A DNA stretch of 64,000 nt, from contig CAZLEF010000023.1 of the NCBI GenBank assembly GCA_964558465.1, forward strand, positions 25,983 through 89,982, read 5' to 3'. A program made the position numbers and the translations under genes. Origin of the DNA: JACJYC01 sp964558465 (GTDB lineage: Bacteria > Bacteroidota > Bacteroidia > Chitinophagales > Saprospiraceae). Under the pieces are notes generated by a model. It worked only from the letters and a program-made list of their open reading frames with translations. It had not been told where the DNA came from and made no database searches. The first letter of the stretch is position 1. Each line of letters begins with the position of its first letter. Shown here in pieces: positions 8,099 to 16,171 of this stretch.

Positions 8099-9055
8099 TT
8101 ATAAATGTTGCCAGGCAAGGGCTGCTGCGCCAAGCACGGCGTCATGGGCGCCCCCAACCGAAGAAAGCATCAGTTTTACCTTGCCCCTGAAGGCCGGAAA
8201 CAACCGGGCATTCATGGATTCCTGTGTCGGGGCCAGCAAAAGGTCCTTTGCGTGGGTTAGTCCGCCGGTCAGTATGACGGCTTCCGGGTTGAAATAGGCG
8301 ACCAGGTCGGCCAGTTTGGTTCCCAGAATGCCGCCGGTATAAAAAAAGGCTTCCTGGGCAATGGGGTCGCCGTCCAGGGCAGCCTGGGCAATTATTTCAC
8401 CGTCCAGTTCATGGTAATTATATCCGCGGAGGGTACTGTCCACTTTCCGGTCTGCCATCAGTTTGAACACAGTCCGCTTGATGCCGGTTACGGAAACATA
8501 AGTTTCCAGGCATCCGGAGAGCCCGCAATTACAATTGCGGCCATCCGGGCGTACATTTACATGGCCCATCTCACCGGCAAGGCCGTCCTGCCCGAGTAAC
8601 AACTTGCGATTGACGACAATGCCGCTTCCCAGCCCGGTGCCAAGGGTAAGGACTGCGAAGTTGCTCATTCCCTTGGCGATCCCAAAAATCATTTCACCCA
8701 ATGCGGCTACATTGGCATCGTTGGTAGCAACTACCGGCAAACCCAGTTTTTCATGAATGGCGGGGGCAAGGGGTGTAATTTCACCCCAGCTGAAGTTATG
8801 GGCACGCTCCATATTGCCGGTATAAAAATTGACATTTGGCGCGCCAATCCCAATACCTTTCACCGCAACCTGTTCTTTGAACGGAGCATAAATCCGGTTA
8901 AATACGATAGAAAGATGCTCCAGAAAAATGGGGAACTCCTCCCTGGCATGGGTGTTAAATCGCTCAAATGCCAATACTTTTCCTTCATTATCTACCAGCC
9001 CGGCTTTGGTATTGGTACCACCGAGATCGATACCTAAAACAACTTCTTGCTTCAT
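8099..9055 (-). CDS. ROK-family sugar kinase (glucokinase-like)
   Basis: A cytoplasmic kinase of the ROK family, probably phosphorylating glucose or a related hexose with ATP. The 318-residue protein shows the phosphate-binding motif GIDLGGTNTKAG at residues 8-19, the catalytic region NDANVAALGE, the glycine-rich LGTGLGSGIV, and the zinc site C-N-C-G-L-S-G-C-L-E near residue 175, the CxCGxxGCxE signature. There is no N-terminal helix-turn-helix, so it is an enzyme rather than an NagC/XylR-type repressor. The substrate cannot be fixed from sequence; glucose is the default for this group. The -7 box at 9084-9091 on the minus strand likely drives it, and the MerR gene follows 129 bp downstream on the same strand. 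Confidence 0.88.
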   Translation of the reverse strand: MKQEVVLGIDLGGTNTKAGLVDNEGKVLAFERFNTHAREEFPIFLEHLSIVFNRIYAPFKEQVAVKGIGIGAPNVNFYTGNMERAHNFSWGEITPLAPAIHEKLGLPVVATNDANVAALGEMIFGIAKGMSNFAVLTLGTGLGSGIVVNRKLLLGQDGLAGEMGHVNVRPDGRNCNCGLSGCLETYVSVTGIKRTVFKLMADRKVDSTLRGYNYHELDGEIIAQAALDGDPIAQEAFFYTGGILGTKLADLVAYFNPEAVILTGGLTHAKDLLLAPTQESMNARLFPAFRGKVKLMLSSVGGAHDAVLGAAALAWQHL

Positions 9056-9083
9056 AGATCGTCAAAGTTTGAACAAACGGCAG

Positions 9084-9110
9084 CAAAAATACCCATACTT
9101 TTGGGGTATT
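9084..9110. promoter_or_regulatory. divergent -7 boxes overlapped by a palindrome
   Basis: On the minus strand CAAAAATA (9084-9091) gives TATTTTTG for the ROK gene; on the plus strand TACTTTTG (9096-9103) matches the same consensus but lies 115 bases from the next rightward ATG. AATACCC (9088-9094) and GGGTATT (9104-9110) form an inverted repeat over both boxes. Confidence 0.4.
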
Positions 9111-9217
9111 CTTTCTTTCCTATCCATAAATTCTGGCAGAGATGCAAGTAAAATCAAACTAAAGTTGTTTATTCGTGAAACAAAAAAGACTTTCTGCAAG
9201 CAAAATACCGGTTTTAT

Positions 9218-9565
9218 ATGGCTCTTTCCAATAAACACTTTGATTTCATTCTCGACCTTGTCGACCAACTGGAACAGGGAGATAACTTCGATGTTGACCT
9301 TGAAACTTTCAAAAAATATGCTGAAGAACTCCGGGCGTCTTTGTACCGGATGACCAATAACCCTGAAGTGCTGCGAAAACTCAACGCCATCCGGAGAATT
9401 GAAACCGAAGAAGAAAGCCAGGGTTTGTGGGGCATGATTTTGCCAAAATCAACCTTTGGCATGTACGACCGTTATCAAAAAAGGGAAAAAATTTTAATCC
9501 AGATCCGGGATATCGCCGATACTTTCTCTGCCATTCAGTTTATCCTGCGCGATGAACTGACCTAA
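9218..9565 (+). CDS. hypothetical protein, 115 residues
   Basis: I do not recognise this protein. It is small, soluble and charged, begins MALSNKHFDFILDLVDQLEQ, and appears mostly helical, with a conspicuous C-terminal YDRYQKREKILIQIRDIADT. It has no signal peptide, no cysteine and no transmembrane helix. It lies 21 bp upstream of the secreted amidohydrolase gene on the same strand, so the two are probably one transcript, although their locations differ (cytoplasm and exterior). Codon use looks like that of its neighbours. The ORF is well separated from other frames and is likely real. Confidence 0.6.
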   Translation: MALSNKHFDFILDLVDQLEQGDNFDVDLETFKKYAEELRASLYRMTNNPEVLRKLNAIRRIETEEESQGLWGMILPKSTFGMYDRYQKREKILIQIRDIADTFSAIQFILRDELT

Positions 9566-9586
9566 ACCCACCGACTGTTCAATCAC

Positions 9587-10723
9587 ATGACCAAAAGTTT
9601 GAATAAAATGAAATTACAAGGATTCACCGTACTGTTCACGGCAATCACGGCTGCCACCATGTGTGCACAGCCCAATAATCAAATTGATTCCTCCCTCCGG
9701 ATGGATTTTGAGTTGTACGACCCGCCCTCCTCTTTGGTCGTGCCCGAACATCCCACAAAACGTGCCCGATTTCCCTTTATAGATGTGCACAGCCACCATT
9801 TTCGTATGGACCAGCAGGATCTGAACAAATTGGTATCGGAGATGGATGAACTGAACATGGGCGTCATCATTAACCTGAGCGGACAAGGTGGCCGCGCGCT
9901 TAAAGCGATGTTTGAAAATATCGAAAAATATGGCAAAAAGAACCGGATCGCTGTTTTCACCAATATTGAACTCAGAAGCATCGACGAACCGGATTGGGCC
10001 GAAAACACCTTGAAACAACTTGAATATGATGTGAGCATTGGCGCATGCGGGCTTAAAATTTACAAAAGCCAGGGCATGTTCAATAAGGATAAAGCCGGAA
10101 ACCGGATTGCAATCAATGACCCCAGGCTGGATCCCGTTTGGGCCAAATGCGGAGAATTGGGTATCCCGGTCATTATCCATGCAGCCGACCCGAAACAGTT
10201 CTGGGAGCCGCAAGATGAAAATAACGAGCGATGGCTGGAGTTAAAACTCCGGCCCGGCAGAAAACGATCCGATACCGATCCGGCCCCTTGGGAAACGATC
10301 ATTGCAGAACAGCATGATATGTTCCGCAAACATCCTGAAACGACCTTTATCAACGCTCATATGGGCTGGTATCCAAACAACCTCAATAAATTGGCCGGAT
10401 TAATGGATGAGTTGCCGAATATGTACGTGGAAATAGGCGCTGTCATCGCCGAACTTGGGCGACAACCGCGACACGCCAATCAATTTTTTGAAAAATACCA
10501 GGACAGGGTCCTGTTCGGAAAGGATGCCTATGTGCCGGAAGAATATCACACCTATTTCAGGGTTTTGGAAACAGCCGACGAGTATTTCCCTTATTATAAA
10601 CGATACCATGCCTTTTGGCGGATGTACGGCCTCGACCTGCCGGATGAGATCCTGAAAAAACTGTATTACAAAAACGCCTTGAAGATCATTCCCGGGCTAG
10701 ATGCAGGCCAGTTTCCTGAATAA
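9587..10723 (+). CDS. secreted amidohydrolase (Amidohydro_2-like TIM barrel)
   Basis: A metal-dependent hydrolase of the amidohydrolase-2 group with an export signal (about residues 8-27, LQGFTVLFTAITAATMCAQ). Metal and active-site motifs run through the barrel: FIDVHSHH at about residue 65, PVIIHAAD, FINAHMGW, and LFGKDAY near the C-terminal side. The family includes decarboxylases and lactonases such as 2-pyrone-4,6-dicarboxylate hydrolase; which reaction applies is not clear. The protein is 378 residues long, normal for the family plus a leader. A second ATG at 9608 is an alternative start. Its stop codon abuts the stop of the convergent mtaB gene with no base between. The 115-residue unknown lies just upstream. 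Confidence 0.82.
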   Translation: MTKSLNKMKLQGFTVLFTAITAATMCAQPNNQIDSSLRMDFELYDPPSSLVVPEHPTKRARFPFIDVHSHHFRMDQQDLNKLVSEMDELNMGVIINLSGQGGRALKAMFENIEKYGKKNRIAVFTNIELRSIDEPDWAENTLKQLEYDVSIGACGLKIYKSQGMFNKDKAGNRIAINDPRLDPVWAKCGELGIPVIIHAADPKQFWEPQDENNERWLELKLRPGRKRSDTDPAPWETIIAEQHDMFRKHPETTFINAHMGWYPNNLNKLAGLMDELPNMYVEIGAVIAELGRQPRHANQFFEKYQDRVLFGKDAYVPEEYHTYFRVLETADEYFPYYKRYHAFWRMYGLDLPDEILKKLYYKNALKIIPGLDAGQFPE

Positions 10724-12070
10724 TCAGGCTTCTACCCCTGTCGGAAGGGTTATTCCAACGTCTCCGTTCCGGAGAATGCCTGTCAGTTCAACCCGTTCAA
10801 CCTGGTTGATATAACTTTCCGGCAGGGTGCTTTCTATTTTGATATAATTGTCGGTAAAGCCGGATATTTTGCCCGGCAGCTTGCTGGTTTCAAACAGAAC
10901 CGGCCGGGTTTGGCCCAGGTTCTGAGCATAAAAAGCCCGGCGTTTTTTATCGCTAAGCATGCTGAGCATCTGATTGCGCCGGCGCCGTTCCTCCATCGGC
11001 ACAACGGCTTCCATTTCTGCGGCAGGCGTATTGGGCCGTTCAGAGTAGGTGAATACATGCAGATATGAAACATCGAGTTCATGGATAAACCGGAAGGATT
11101 CCATAAAATCCGCGTCCGTTTCGCCGGGAAACCCGACGATCACATCCACGCCAATACAGCAATGAGGCATCAGGGATTTTATTTTATTCACCCGGCCCGC
11201 ATATAGATCGCGCCGGTACCGGCGTCGCATCATACCCAACTGTTTGTCGTTGCCCGATTGAAGCGGCATATGAAAATGGGGTGCAAAGCGCCTGGAGCCG
11301 GCAACAAATTCAATGATCTCGTCGGTGCATAAATTGGGCTCGATGGATGAAATGCGAAAACGTTCGATCCCCTCTACCCGGTCAAGGGCTCGGACAAGGT
11401 CGATAAAAAGAGCTTCTTTTTTGGGGTACAGCCCTTCTATGACAGAGGTTCCATTGCCAAAGTCTCCGATGTTTACTCCGGTCAATACAATTTCTTTTAC
11501 CCCCATCGCTGCGATCTTTTCCGCATTGGCGACCACGTTTTCTATGGTATCGCTCCGGCTTTTGCCCCGGGCCAGAGGGATGGTGCAAAAAGTGCATTTG
11601 TAATCGCATCCATCCTGAACTTTGAGGAATGACCTTGTCCGGTCGCCGAATGAAAAAGAATCGTTAAAATCCCGGGCTTCGGATACAGCCCCGGCCTGTA
11701 CCAGGCCTTTCCCGGTGGATTTGGCCAACTCATCAACGTATTCAAGTATCCGAAATTTTTCTGCCGCCCCCAGTACCAGGTCCACTCCCGGAATATCCGC
11801 AATTTCCGCAGGTTTTAATTGGGCATAACATCCGACAACGACGACAAAAGCCTGTTCGTTGAACCTTAACGCCTTCCGGACAATATTCCGGCATTTGCGG
11901 TCTGCAAAATCCGTAACAGAACAAGTGTTGACCACATAAATATCCGCACCTGCTTCAAAAGGAACTTCCTGATAGCCTGCGGATTCAAAAAGCCTGCCGA
12001 TGGAGGAGGTTTCTGAATAATTGAGCTTGCAACCCAAAGTGTAAAATGCTACGGTTTGGGGTGTCGACAT
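10724..12070 (-). CDS. mtaB: tRNA t6A37 methylthiotransferase MtaB
   Basis: A radical-SAM enzyme that converts t6A37 to ms2t6A37 in tRNAs reading ANN codons. The 448-residue protein has the UPF0004 domain (TLGCKLNYSETS at about residues 11-22, with further cysteines in VVNTCSVTD and VVVGCYAQ, together one iron-sulfur cluster), then the radical-SAM motif CDYKCTFCTIPLARG (CxxxCxxC for the second cluster) and a C-terminal TRAM region (LFETSKLPGKISGFTDNYIK). The G-C-K-L-N signature separates MtaB from MiaB and RimO. It is transcribed alone from a -7 box at 12147-12154. Cytoplasmic. Confidence 0.95.
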   Translation of the reverse strand: MSTPQTVAFYTLGCKLNYSETSSIGRLFESAGYQEVPFEAGADIYVVNTCSVTDFADRKCRNIVRKALRFNEQAFVVVVGCYAQLKPAEIADIPGVDLVLGAAEKFRILEYVDELAKSTGKGLVQAGAVSEARDFNDSFSFGDRTRSFLKVQDGCDYKCTFCTIPLARGKSRSDTIENVVANAEKIAAMGVKEIVLTGVNIGDFGNGTSVIEGLYPKKEALFIDLVRALDRVEGIERFRISSIEPNLCTDEIIEFVAGSRRFAPHFHMPLQSGNDKQLGMMRRRYRRDLYAGRVNKIKSLMPHCCIGVDVIVGFPGETDADFMESFRFIHELDVSYLHVFTYSERPNTPAAEMEAVVPMEERRRRNQMLSMLSDKKRRAFYAQNLGQTRPVLFETSKLPGKISGFTDNYIKIESTLPESYINQVERVELTGILRNGDVGITLPTGVEA

Positions 12071-12146
12071 AAATGGTTCTCCAAATTTTTTTCCGATTTT
12101 AAAAACGAATGACGCCCTCTGTATGTTCTGGGTGACAAAGAGACTG

Positions 12147-12154
12147 CAAATTTA
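12147..12154 (-). promoter_or_regulatory. -7 promoter box of mtaB
   Basis: CAAATTTA on the plus strand is TAAATTTG on the minus strand, an exact TAnnTTTG match about 77 bases upstream of the mtaB ATG. No -33 TTG at normal spacing. Confidence 0.45.
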
Positions 12155-12235
12155 AGATTTTTATCTAAATCTGCCTCCGGGGATTGTGCCTGATGGGGGT
12201 ACCCTGCTTACCTTCACGCTCTGAAGAAATCCTCA

Positions 12236-12925
12236 ATGAGTATGCGCAGATTCATTTTTTATTTTTTGATGTCGGCAGCATTGCTTTCGGGGTGTAAAGA
12301 CCCATCCGGGGAAACAGCGGAGACGCAGGCGTTTGCCGACCTGTTTGTCCGGTATTTCGCGGAAGACCAGTCGCTAAAAGCACAGGCTATGTTTTTTGAA
12401 GGACAAAGTCTTGACAGCGCCACACCTCTGGAACCCTCAGGCGGAGTGACGTTCCAGGGAAGCGCAATGGAAAAAAAAGAATTGCAGGAATCGGTTATCC
12501 GGTATGAAATCAACCGGAACCAGGCATTTTCAGGCAATTCACCCTTCCGGTTCCAGTTGAACCCCGGCAAATGGAACGAGATCAACCTGACCATGAAGAG
12601 CCTGGATACTTTTTTTATCCAGGACAAACCCGGGTTAAAGGACGGTTTGACGATTATTGCCAAAGGAGCTGTTCTGGATAAGGAAGAAAGCCTGGTCGTG
12701 ATCCTGGCGGACGAAAACAGAAAAAGTGCGGCTTATGAACTGAAAGGGCCGGCGGCAGCCAACGAAATCCGGATTCCGGCATCCAACCTGGCAGGGCTTG
12801 AATCCGGTATTTGGGCCATTTACCTGGTAAAAAAAAGGCATGAAGTTATAGGAAAAGGGAAACTCAAGGTTTACGCCGATCAGGAGTACTATAGTCCGGC
12901 CATCAATTTTGAAATGGGCGAATGA
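12236..12925 (+). CDS. hypothetical lipoprotein
   Basis: A 229-residue exported protein with a lipoprotein signal: basic MRRF, a hydrophobic core and the lipobox LLSGC, so the mature protein would begin at the Cys near residue 20. The rest is soluble and mostly beta by appearance, with the central segment FRFQLNPGKWNEINLTMKSLDTFF and a C-terminal IWAIYLVKKRHEVIGKGKLKVY that resembles an Ig-like or C2-like fold. I do not recognise a family. A second ATG two codons in (12242) is equally plausible as the start. It is convergent with the beta-barrel gene 16 bp beyond its stop and has no co-directional neighbour. Confidence 0.65.
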   Translation: MSMRRFIFYFLMSAALLSGCKDPSGETAETQAFADLFVRYFAEDQSLKAQAMFFEGQSLDSATPLEPSGGVTFQGSAMEKKELQESVIRYEINRNQAFSGNSPFRFQLNPGKWNEINLTMKSLDTFFIQDKPGLKDGLTIIAKGAVLDKEESLVVILADENRKSAAYELKGPAAANEIRIPASNLAGLESGIWAIYLVKKRHEVIGKGKLKVYADQEYYSPAINFEMGE

Positions 12926-12941
12926 CCCGGATTCGGGCGGT

Positions 12942-13487
12942 TCAGGGAAGCCGGAATCCAAAAATCAATTCAAGCCTGCCGGGCATCCAGGTTTCGTTTC
13001 CGAGGAACGAGGGGGTCAGGGATTTGCTCATTCTTAGCCGGAGGTTACCCAGGTCGGATAAACGGCATCCGATACTTGTCGTAAACCCCGCCTCCACTGA
13101 AATGCTGCGACTGTCGAATTCCGGAGAAGTGGTGAAGACCGGCATTGACATTTGGCGGTAGAGCCCCAGCCCTGCAAACAGACCGCTTTCTACAAAAAAA
13201 GAGTTGTTCAGATTGTAGGCTAAATAAACGGGGAATGCCGCATAGTTCTGCTTGATGATCTGGCCGCCGGTTAAATTTAATGGCAAGGTGTTTTTGTAGT
13301 AAGTCAGATCTGCTCCGATCGAAAACCGGCCCTGATCCATGAAACATTTGGATTTGCACCATAACTGAACCGGAAAAACCAGTTTTTTACCGGATTCGAC
13401 GGAGGCCGGATAGGAGAAGGACTGGCATTTGGCGTTTGTGCCTATTACCATCATCAAAACAATCTGAATCCCCAAAATTGCCCTCAT
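12942..13487 (-). CDS. outer-membrane beta-barrel-like protein
   Basis: A secreted protein with signal peptide MRAILGIQIVLMMVIGTNAKCQ and a body of alternating polar and hydrophobic residues typical of a small outer-membrane barrel: LTYYKNTLPLNLTGG, YLAYNLNNSFFVESGLFAG, ISVEAGFTTSIGCRLSDLG, and a final strand RLELIFGFRLP ending close to the C-terminus. The frame is open nine codons further upstream, but that start would overlap the -7 box at 13512-13519, so the ATG at 13487 is preferred. It resembles the small porin-like barrels of Bacteroidota; no substrate can be proposed. Confidence 0.65.
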   Translation of the reverse strand: MRAILGIQIVLMMVIGTNAKCQSFSYPASVESGKKLVFPVQLWCKSKCFMDQGRFSIGADLTYYKNTLPLNLTGGQIIKQNYAAFPVYLAYNLNNSFFVESGLFAGLGLYRQMSMPVFTTSPEFDSRSISVEAGFTTSIGCRLSDLGNLRLRMSKSLTPSFLGNETWMPGRLELIFGFRLP

Positions 13488-13511
13488 ATGGAACGATAGA
13501 AAATAAAGTGG

Positions 13512-13519
13512 CAAATGTA
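13512..13519 (-). promoter_or_regulatory. -7 promoter box of the beta-barrel gene
   Basis: CAAATGTA on the plus strand reads TACATTTG on the minus strand, matching TAnnTTTG, 25 bases upstream of the ATG at 13487. It argues against the longer reading frame start at 13514. Confidence 0.45.
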
Positions 13520-13852
13520 ATCAAAAACAGATTCTTGGGAAGGAGTCTTGTTTCTTTTGACGCGCTCTTGGCCGGATGGTCACTCCCTGGTTATGTCATA
13601 GCTATGTCATTTCTTTCAGAACGGAAGACTCCCGCAAAAAGTTGCACAAGGCTTCAAATCCTTTTATAATTAGCCGAATGCAGGGGGTTAAATCGAAAAA
13701 AATGCCCATTGGGAAGCCGATTATTCAGAATTTCATATCTTGCGGGCGTTCTCGCCCCTTACTATTAAAAAGCGGATAAACAATGGTCCGGGAACTGCGG
13801 CCTGTTTATTCGACGGTCAATAGTAATTGTTAACCTCTAAAATACTGCAACC
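13520..13852. other. 333-bp intergenic region without recognised gene
   Basis: Between the divergent beta-barrel and LysM genes. Short open frames occur but none has a credible start or composition. I see no hairpin, tRNA or exact TAnnTTTG box facing the LysM gene; it must contain that gene's promoter. Confidence 0.4.
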
Positions 13853-14245
13853 ATGTCATTACAAGACAAATACAAGTCCGTACTCGAATTGGGCCAGAAG
13901 CTTGGTGTAAGAGACGGATATGTAGAAGAAATGGATGGTAAATTACGGATTGGCGGAATTGCCAAAACGCAATACCACAAAAACCTGATCTGGGACCAGA
14001 TCAAGGAAATCAGCGGCGGCGGAATCCCCAACGACCTCGAAGCGGATATCAAAGTGGATACCACCGACTATTTCCACAAACACACCGTTGGCAAGGGAGA
14101 TTCCTTATCGAAAATCGCCAAACAATACTACGACAAGGCAAACCTGTATATGCATATATTTAATGCAAATACGGATATCCTGAAAGACCCGAACCTGATT
14201 TACCCCGACCAGGAACTGATTATCCCGTTCCCTCCGGAAAAATAA
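13853..14245 (+). CDS. LysM domain protein (YgaU/Kbp-like)
   Basis: A 130-residue protein without signal peptide. Residues 1-75 (LQDKYKSVLELGQKLGV, KLRIGGIAKTQYHKNLIW) resemble a BON-like domain, and residues about 78-128 form a LysM domain (HTVGKGDSLSKIAKQYY, NLIYPDQELIIP). This two-part layout and size are those of the cytoplasmic potassium-binding protein Kbp/YgaU of Enterobacteria, where LysM does not act on peptidoglycan. Lack of a leader fits that comparison, but potassium binding here is inference. It is transcribed alone and ends at a strong hairpin shared with the convergent recO gene. Confidence 0.85.
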   Translation: MSLQDKYKSVLELGQKLGVRDGYVEEMDGKLRIGGIAKTQYHKNLIWDQIKEISGGGIPNDLEADIKVDTTDYFHKHTVGKGDSLSKIAKQYYDKANLYMHIFNANTDILKDPNLIYPDQELIIPFPPEK

Positions 14246-14258
14246 TCGTTGAGAACAG

Positions 14259-14283
14259 AGCCGCTCCCGCCCAGGGAGCGGCT
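14259..14283. terminator. bidirectional hairpin between LysM gene and recO
   Basis: AGCCGCTCCC and GGGAGCGGCT form a perfect 10-bp GC-rich stem with a 5-base loop. It overlaps the recO stop codon at 14282-14284. No clear T-tract on either side, so termination strength is uncertain. Confidence 0.55.
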
Positions 14284-15010
14284 ATCCATCCCATACTTCC
14301 CTAAGGACTTCATAGGCATTGATCTCCGGCAGTCGTTCGACATGAAGCCTGTAGTATGCGATCAAATGGCCCAGCATGGCTTTCCTTTCTTCCCGGGTTA
14401 AATGAAGGGTATAGGACTGCGTCATGGGTGTGGCCAATAAGCGATCCAGAAGAATGCTTTTCTCCTCCAGAAGGTAATGCATGTGTCCGGGTGGCGCAGC
14501 GCAAAACATGCCTTCCATCAAATCAAAAAAAGGCCTTTCCATACTGTACCTGCCATTCGGGACGAACCCGAGAAAAACACTTAAACGCACCAAAAAAGCA
14601 AGGTGAAAATTGGCTACAGAGTCAGCCGTTTCGTCCAGCCATTGAAAAGTGCCGGATAAAAATTCAAAAAGGGATGGGTTGGTTTCCTGCTCTTTTATCG
14701 TTTTCTGGCATACCTCGGCCATAAAAAGACCGATCGATCCTTTTCGGATTTCAAAAGGCAGGGATCTGTAAACGTAAAACGGTCTGACTTCTTTTAGCCG
14801 GTTGAGTTCTTTCCCTTCGTTTTCATAGGCGACAATCTCCACCAGCGACATGACCTGCAATAAACTTGCCGGCGATTTGGCCTTAGCGCTTCTGACCCCG
14901 TTGATGATGTACTTACGGATGCCTTTGGCTTCGGTCAAAATCTCAACAATCAGGCTGGTCTCCCCATACTTGATCGTTTTGAGTACAATTCCCTTGGTCT
15001 TGAGCATCAT
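14282..15010 (-). CDS. recO: DNA repair protein RecO
   Basis: RecO loads RecA onto SSB-coated DNA in the RecFOR recombination pathway. The 242-residue protein has the N-terminal OB-fold start typical of the family (KTKGIVLKTIKYGETSLIVEI and GIRKYIINGVRSAKAKSPASLLQ), a helical middle and a C-terminal helical domain (REERKAMLGHLIAYYRLHVE). The zinc-binding cysteines found in some RecO proteins are not conserved here, as is common in Bacteroidota. The start could be the first or second of two adjacent ATG codons (15010 or 15007). It has its own -7 box at 15063-15070 and ends inside a hairpin shared with the LysM gene. Confidence 0.92.
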   Translation of the reverse strand: MMLKTKGIVLKTIKYGETSLIVEILTEAKGIRKYIINGVRSAKAKSPASLLQVMSLVEIVAYENEGKELNRLKEVRPFYVYRSLPFEIRKGSIGLFMAEVCQKTIKEQETNPSLFEFLSGTFQWLDETADSVANFHLAFLVRLSVFLGFVPNGRYSMERPFFDLMEGMFCAAPPGHMHYLLEEKSILLDRLLATPMTQSYTLHLTREERKAMLGHLIAYYRLHVERLPEINAYEVLREVWDG

Positions 15011-15062
15011 ATTAACCCCGTTATAACAAGCTGGAGTAAAATAAACCCAGCCAACGCTGAAA

Positions 15063-15070
15063 CAAATTTA
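15063..15070 (-). promoter_or_regulatory. -7 promoter box of recO
   Basis: CAAATTTA on the plus strand gives TAAATTTG on the minus strand, 53 bases upstream of the recO start. No -33 TTG at the usual distance. Confidence 0.45.
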
Positions 15071-15265
15071 ACTTACATCCGTCGAGATTTTACTAGGAAG
15101 TATCGAATTCAATAACCGGATGCATCCTTCCGAACATAATTTTGTCTTTAGAAAATGTATCCGGATGGAACTAAGCAGAGAAAATTTCACTTATAAGTAA
15201 CGTTCAGGAAATAATCAATGCTTTGTTTTGTGCCTGGATAACATCACACGACTAAATAAAAAAGG

Positions 15266-15736
15266 ATGAAAAAGATGACATTGCTGGCATTCGCCATGAC
15301 GTTTGTATTCGCAATAGCCAGCGCCAATTCACCAAATGAATGTTGCGGACAAGGCAACGACACGACCTATAATTTAGATTACGCAGCCTTTCGGAAAGTC
15401 CGGGATCAGTTGGTCGGCAAATGGCAAAATACAGCCTTCACTGCCGACCTTGAAGCTTCCGATGAATCGGGCGCCTATCTCCGGTTCGAATTTTTGCCGA
15501 ACGGCAGTTTCGTAAAAACCATGGGAGCCGGTCAGATGACTTACGAAGAGCGCGGTCAATGGGAACTCAACAGCGACGGTAAACGCCTGATGCTGTACCC
15601 CGACGGATGCCTCACCCCTGAAGTTATTGCCGTCAAGTACCTCGAACTGGATGAACTTGTTCTGGAGCAATATGTCCAGGGCCCCGGCGCGGAAATTGAA
15701 ACAGAAGTAAAAGACATTTTCTATAACCGCTTGTAA
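15266..15736 (+). CDS. secreted hypothetical protein, lipocalin-like size
   Basis: A 156-residue exported protein with signal peptide MKKMTLLAFAMTFVFAIASA. The mature part contains LVGKWQNTAF near residue 50, YLRFEFLPNGSFVKTM, ERGQWELNSDGKRLMLYPDG and LDELVLEQYV. The G-x-W motif followed by short amphipathic strands is reminiscent of lipocalin-like or META-type small barrels in Bacteroidota, but I cannot name the family. It stands alone: 255 bp of upstream sequence without a clear -7 box, and a convergent neighbour 24 bp past its stop. Confidence 0.6.
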   Translation: MKKMTLLAFAMTFVFAIASANSPNECCGQGNDTTYNLDYAAFRKVRDQLVGKWQNTAFTADLEASDESGAYLRFEFLPNGSFVKTMGAGQMTYEERGQWELNSDGKRLMLYPDGCLTPEVIAVKYLELDELVLEQYVQGPGAEIETEVKDIFYNRL

Positions 15737-15760
15737 TCCGGTATTCAAGCCTGTAACAGA

Positions 15761-16096
15761 TTAAAAAACCCATTCGTCGCCTTCATCAATCGGCTCGGTT
15801 TTATAATGCCGCTTGGTGAAGGCTCTTTGTTTTTGGCGGTCCATGACCAGGCGCGCCAGCCCGATATTTGCCGGTTCCGGCGCAGTTAAAGAAAGCGCTG
15901 CATTTACATCCTGTTCGTCTATATCCAGTCGGTACATCAGGCTCAGGAGAAACTCCACCCGCGTTTCCAACAGGTAAGCGATCCGGTCTGCCAGTAAATC
16001 AAACAATTGTTCTTCGCTGATCTGCCCTTCCGCCGGTTCGAGTTCAAAGTCTCGAGTAACCAGTTCTTTTGTTACATTTAGATCATCCCGGGACAT
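15761..16096 (-). CDS. conserved hypothetical protein, 111 residues
   Basis: A small acidic soluble protein with no leader. The visible features are an acidic N-terminus (ISEEQLFDLLADRIAYLLE), a helical centre EFLLSLMYRLDIDEQDVNAAL, and a C-terminus LARLVMDRQKQRAFTKRHY...DEGDEWVF. Small proteins with this LLSLMYRLDI/D-E-x-x-V and R-x-x-K core are common in Bacteroidota, with no known function. It is divergent from queD across only 75 bp, and each gene has its own -7 box there. Confidence 0.65.
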   Translation of the reverse strand: MSRDDLNVTKELVTRDFELEPAEGQISEEQLFDLLADRIAYLLETRVEFLLSLMYRLDIDEQDVNAALSLTAPEPANIGLARLVMDRQKQRAFTKRHYKTEPIDEGDEWVF

Positions 16097-16115
16097 CGGT
16101 TATTTTTTCATTAAA

Positions 16116-16145
16116 CAAATCTAATCAATAAAGCGGACAATCAAA
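16116..16145 (-). promoter_or_regulatory. promoter of the 111-residue protein gene
   Basis: On the minus strand: TTTG (plus CAAA 16142-16145), 18 bases, then TAGATTTG (plus CAAATCTA 16116-16123). Both Bacteroidota elements are present, with the -7 box 20 bases ahead of the ATG. Confidence 0.5.
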
Positions 16146-16159
16146 ATCGCGCTGATTTT

Positions 16160-16167
16160 TAATTTTG
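16160..16167 (+). promoter_or_regulatory. -7 promoter box of queD
   Basis: TAATTTTG matches TAnnTTTG and ends only four bases before the first queD ATG (16172). The transcript start would therefore fall on or next to the start codon. Confidence 0.45.
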
Positions 16168-16171
16168 TGAA

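Noticed and set aside
13436..13779. Two short rightward frames in the gap before the LysM gene
   Set aside because: One overlaps the beta-barrel gene, neither has a start context, and their composition is random.
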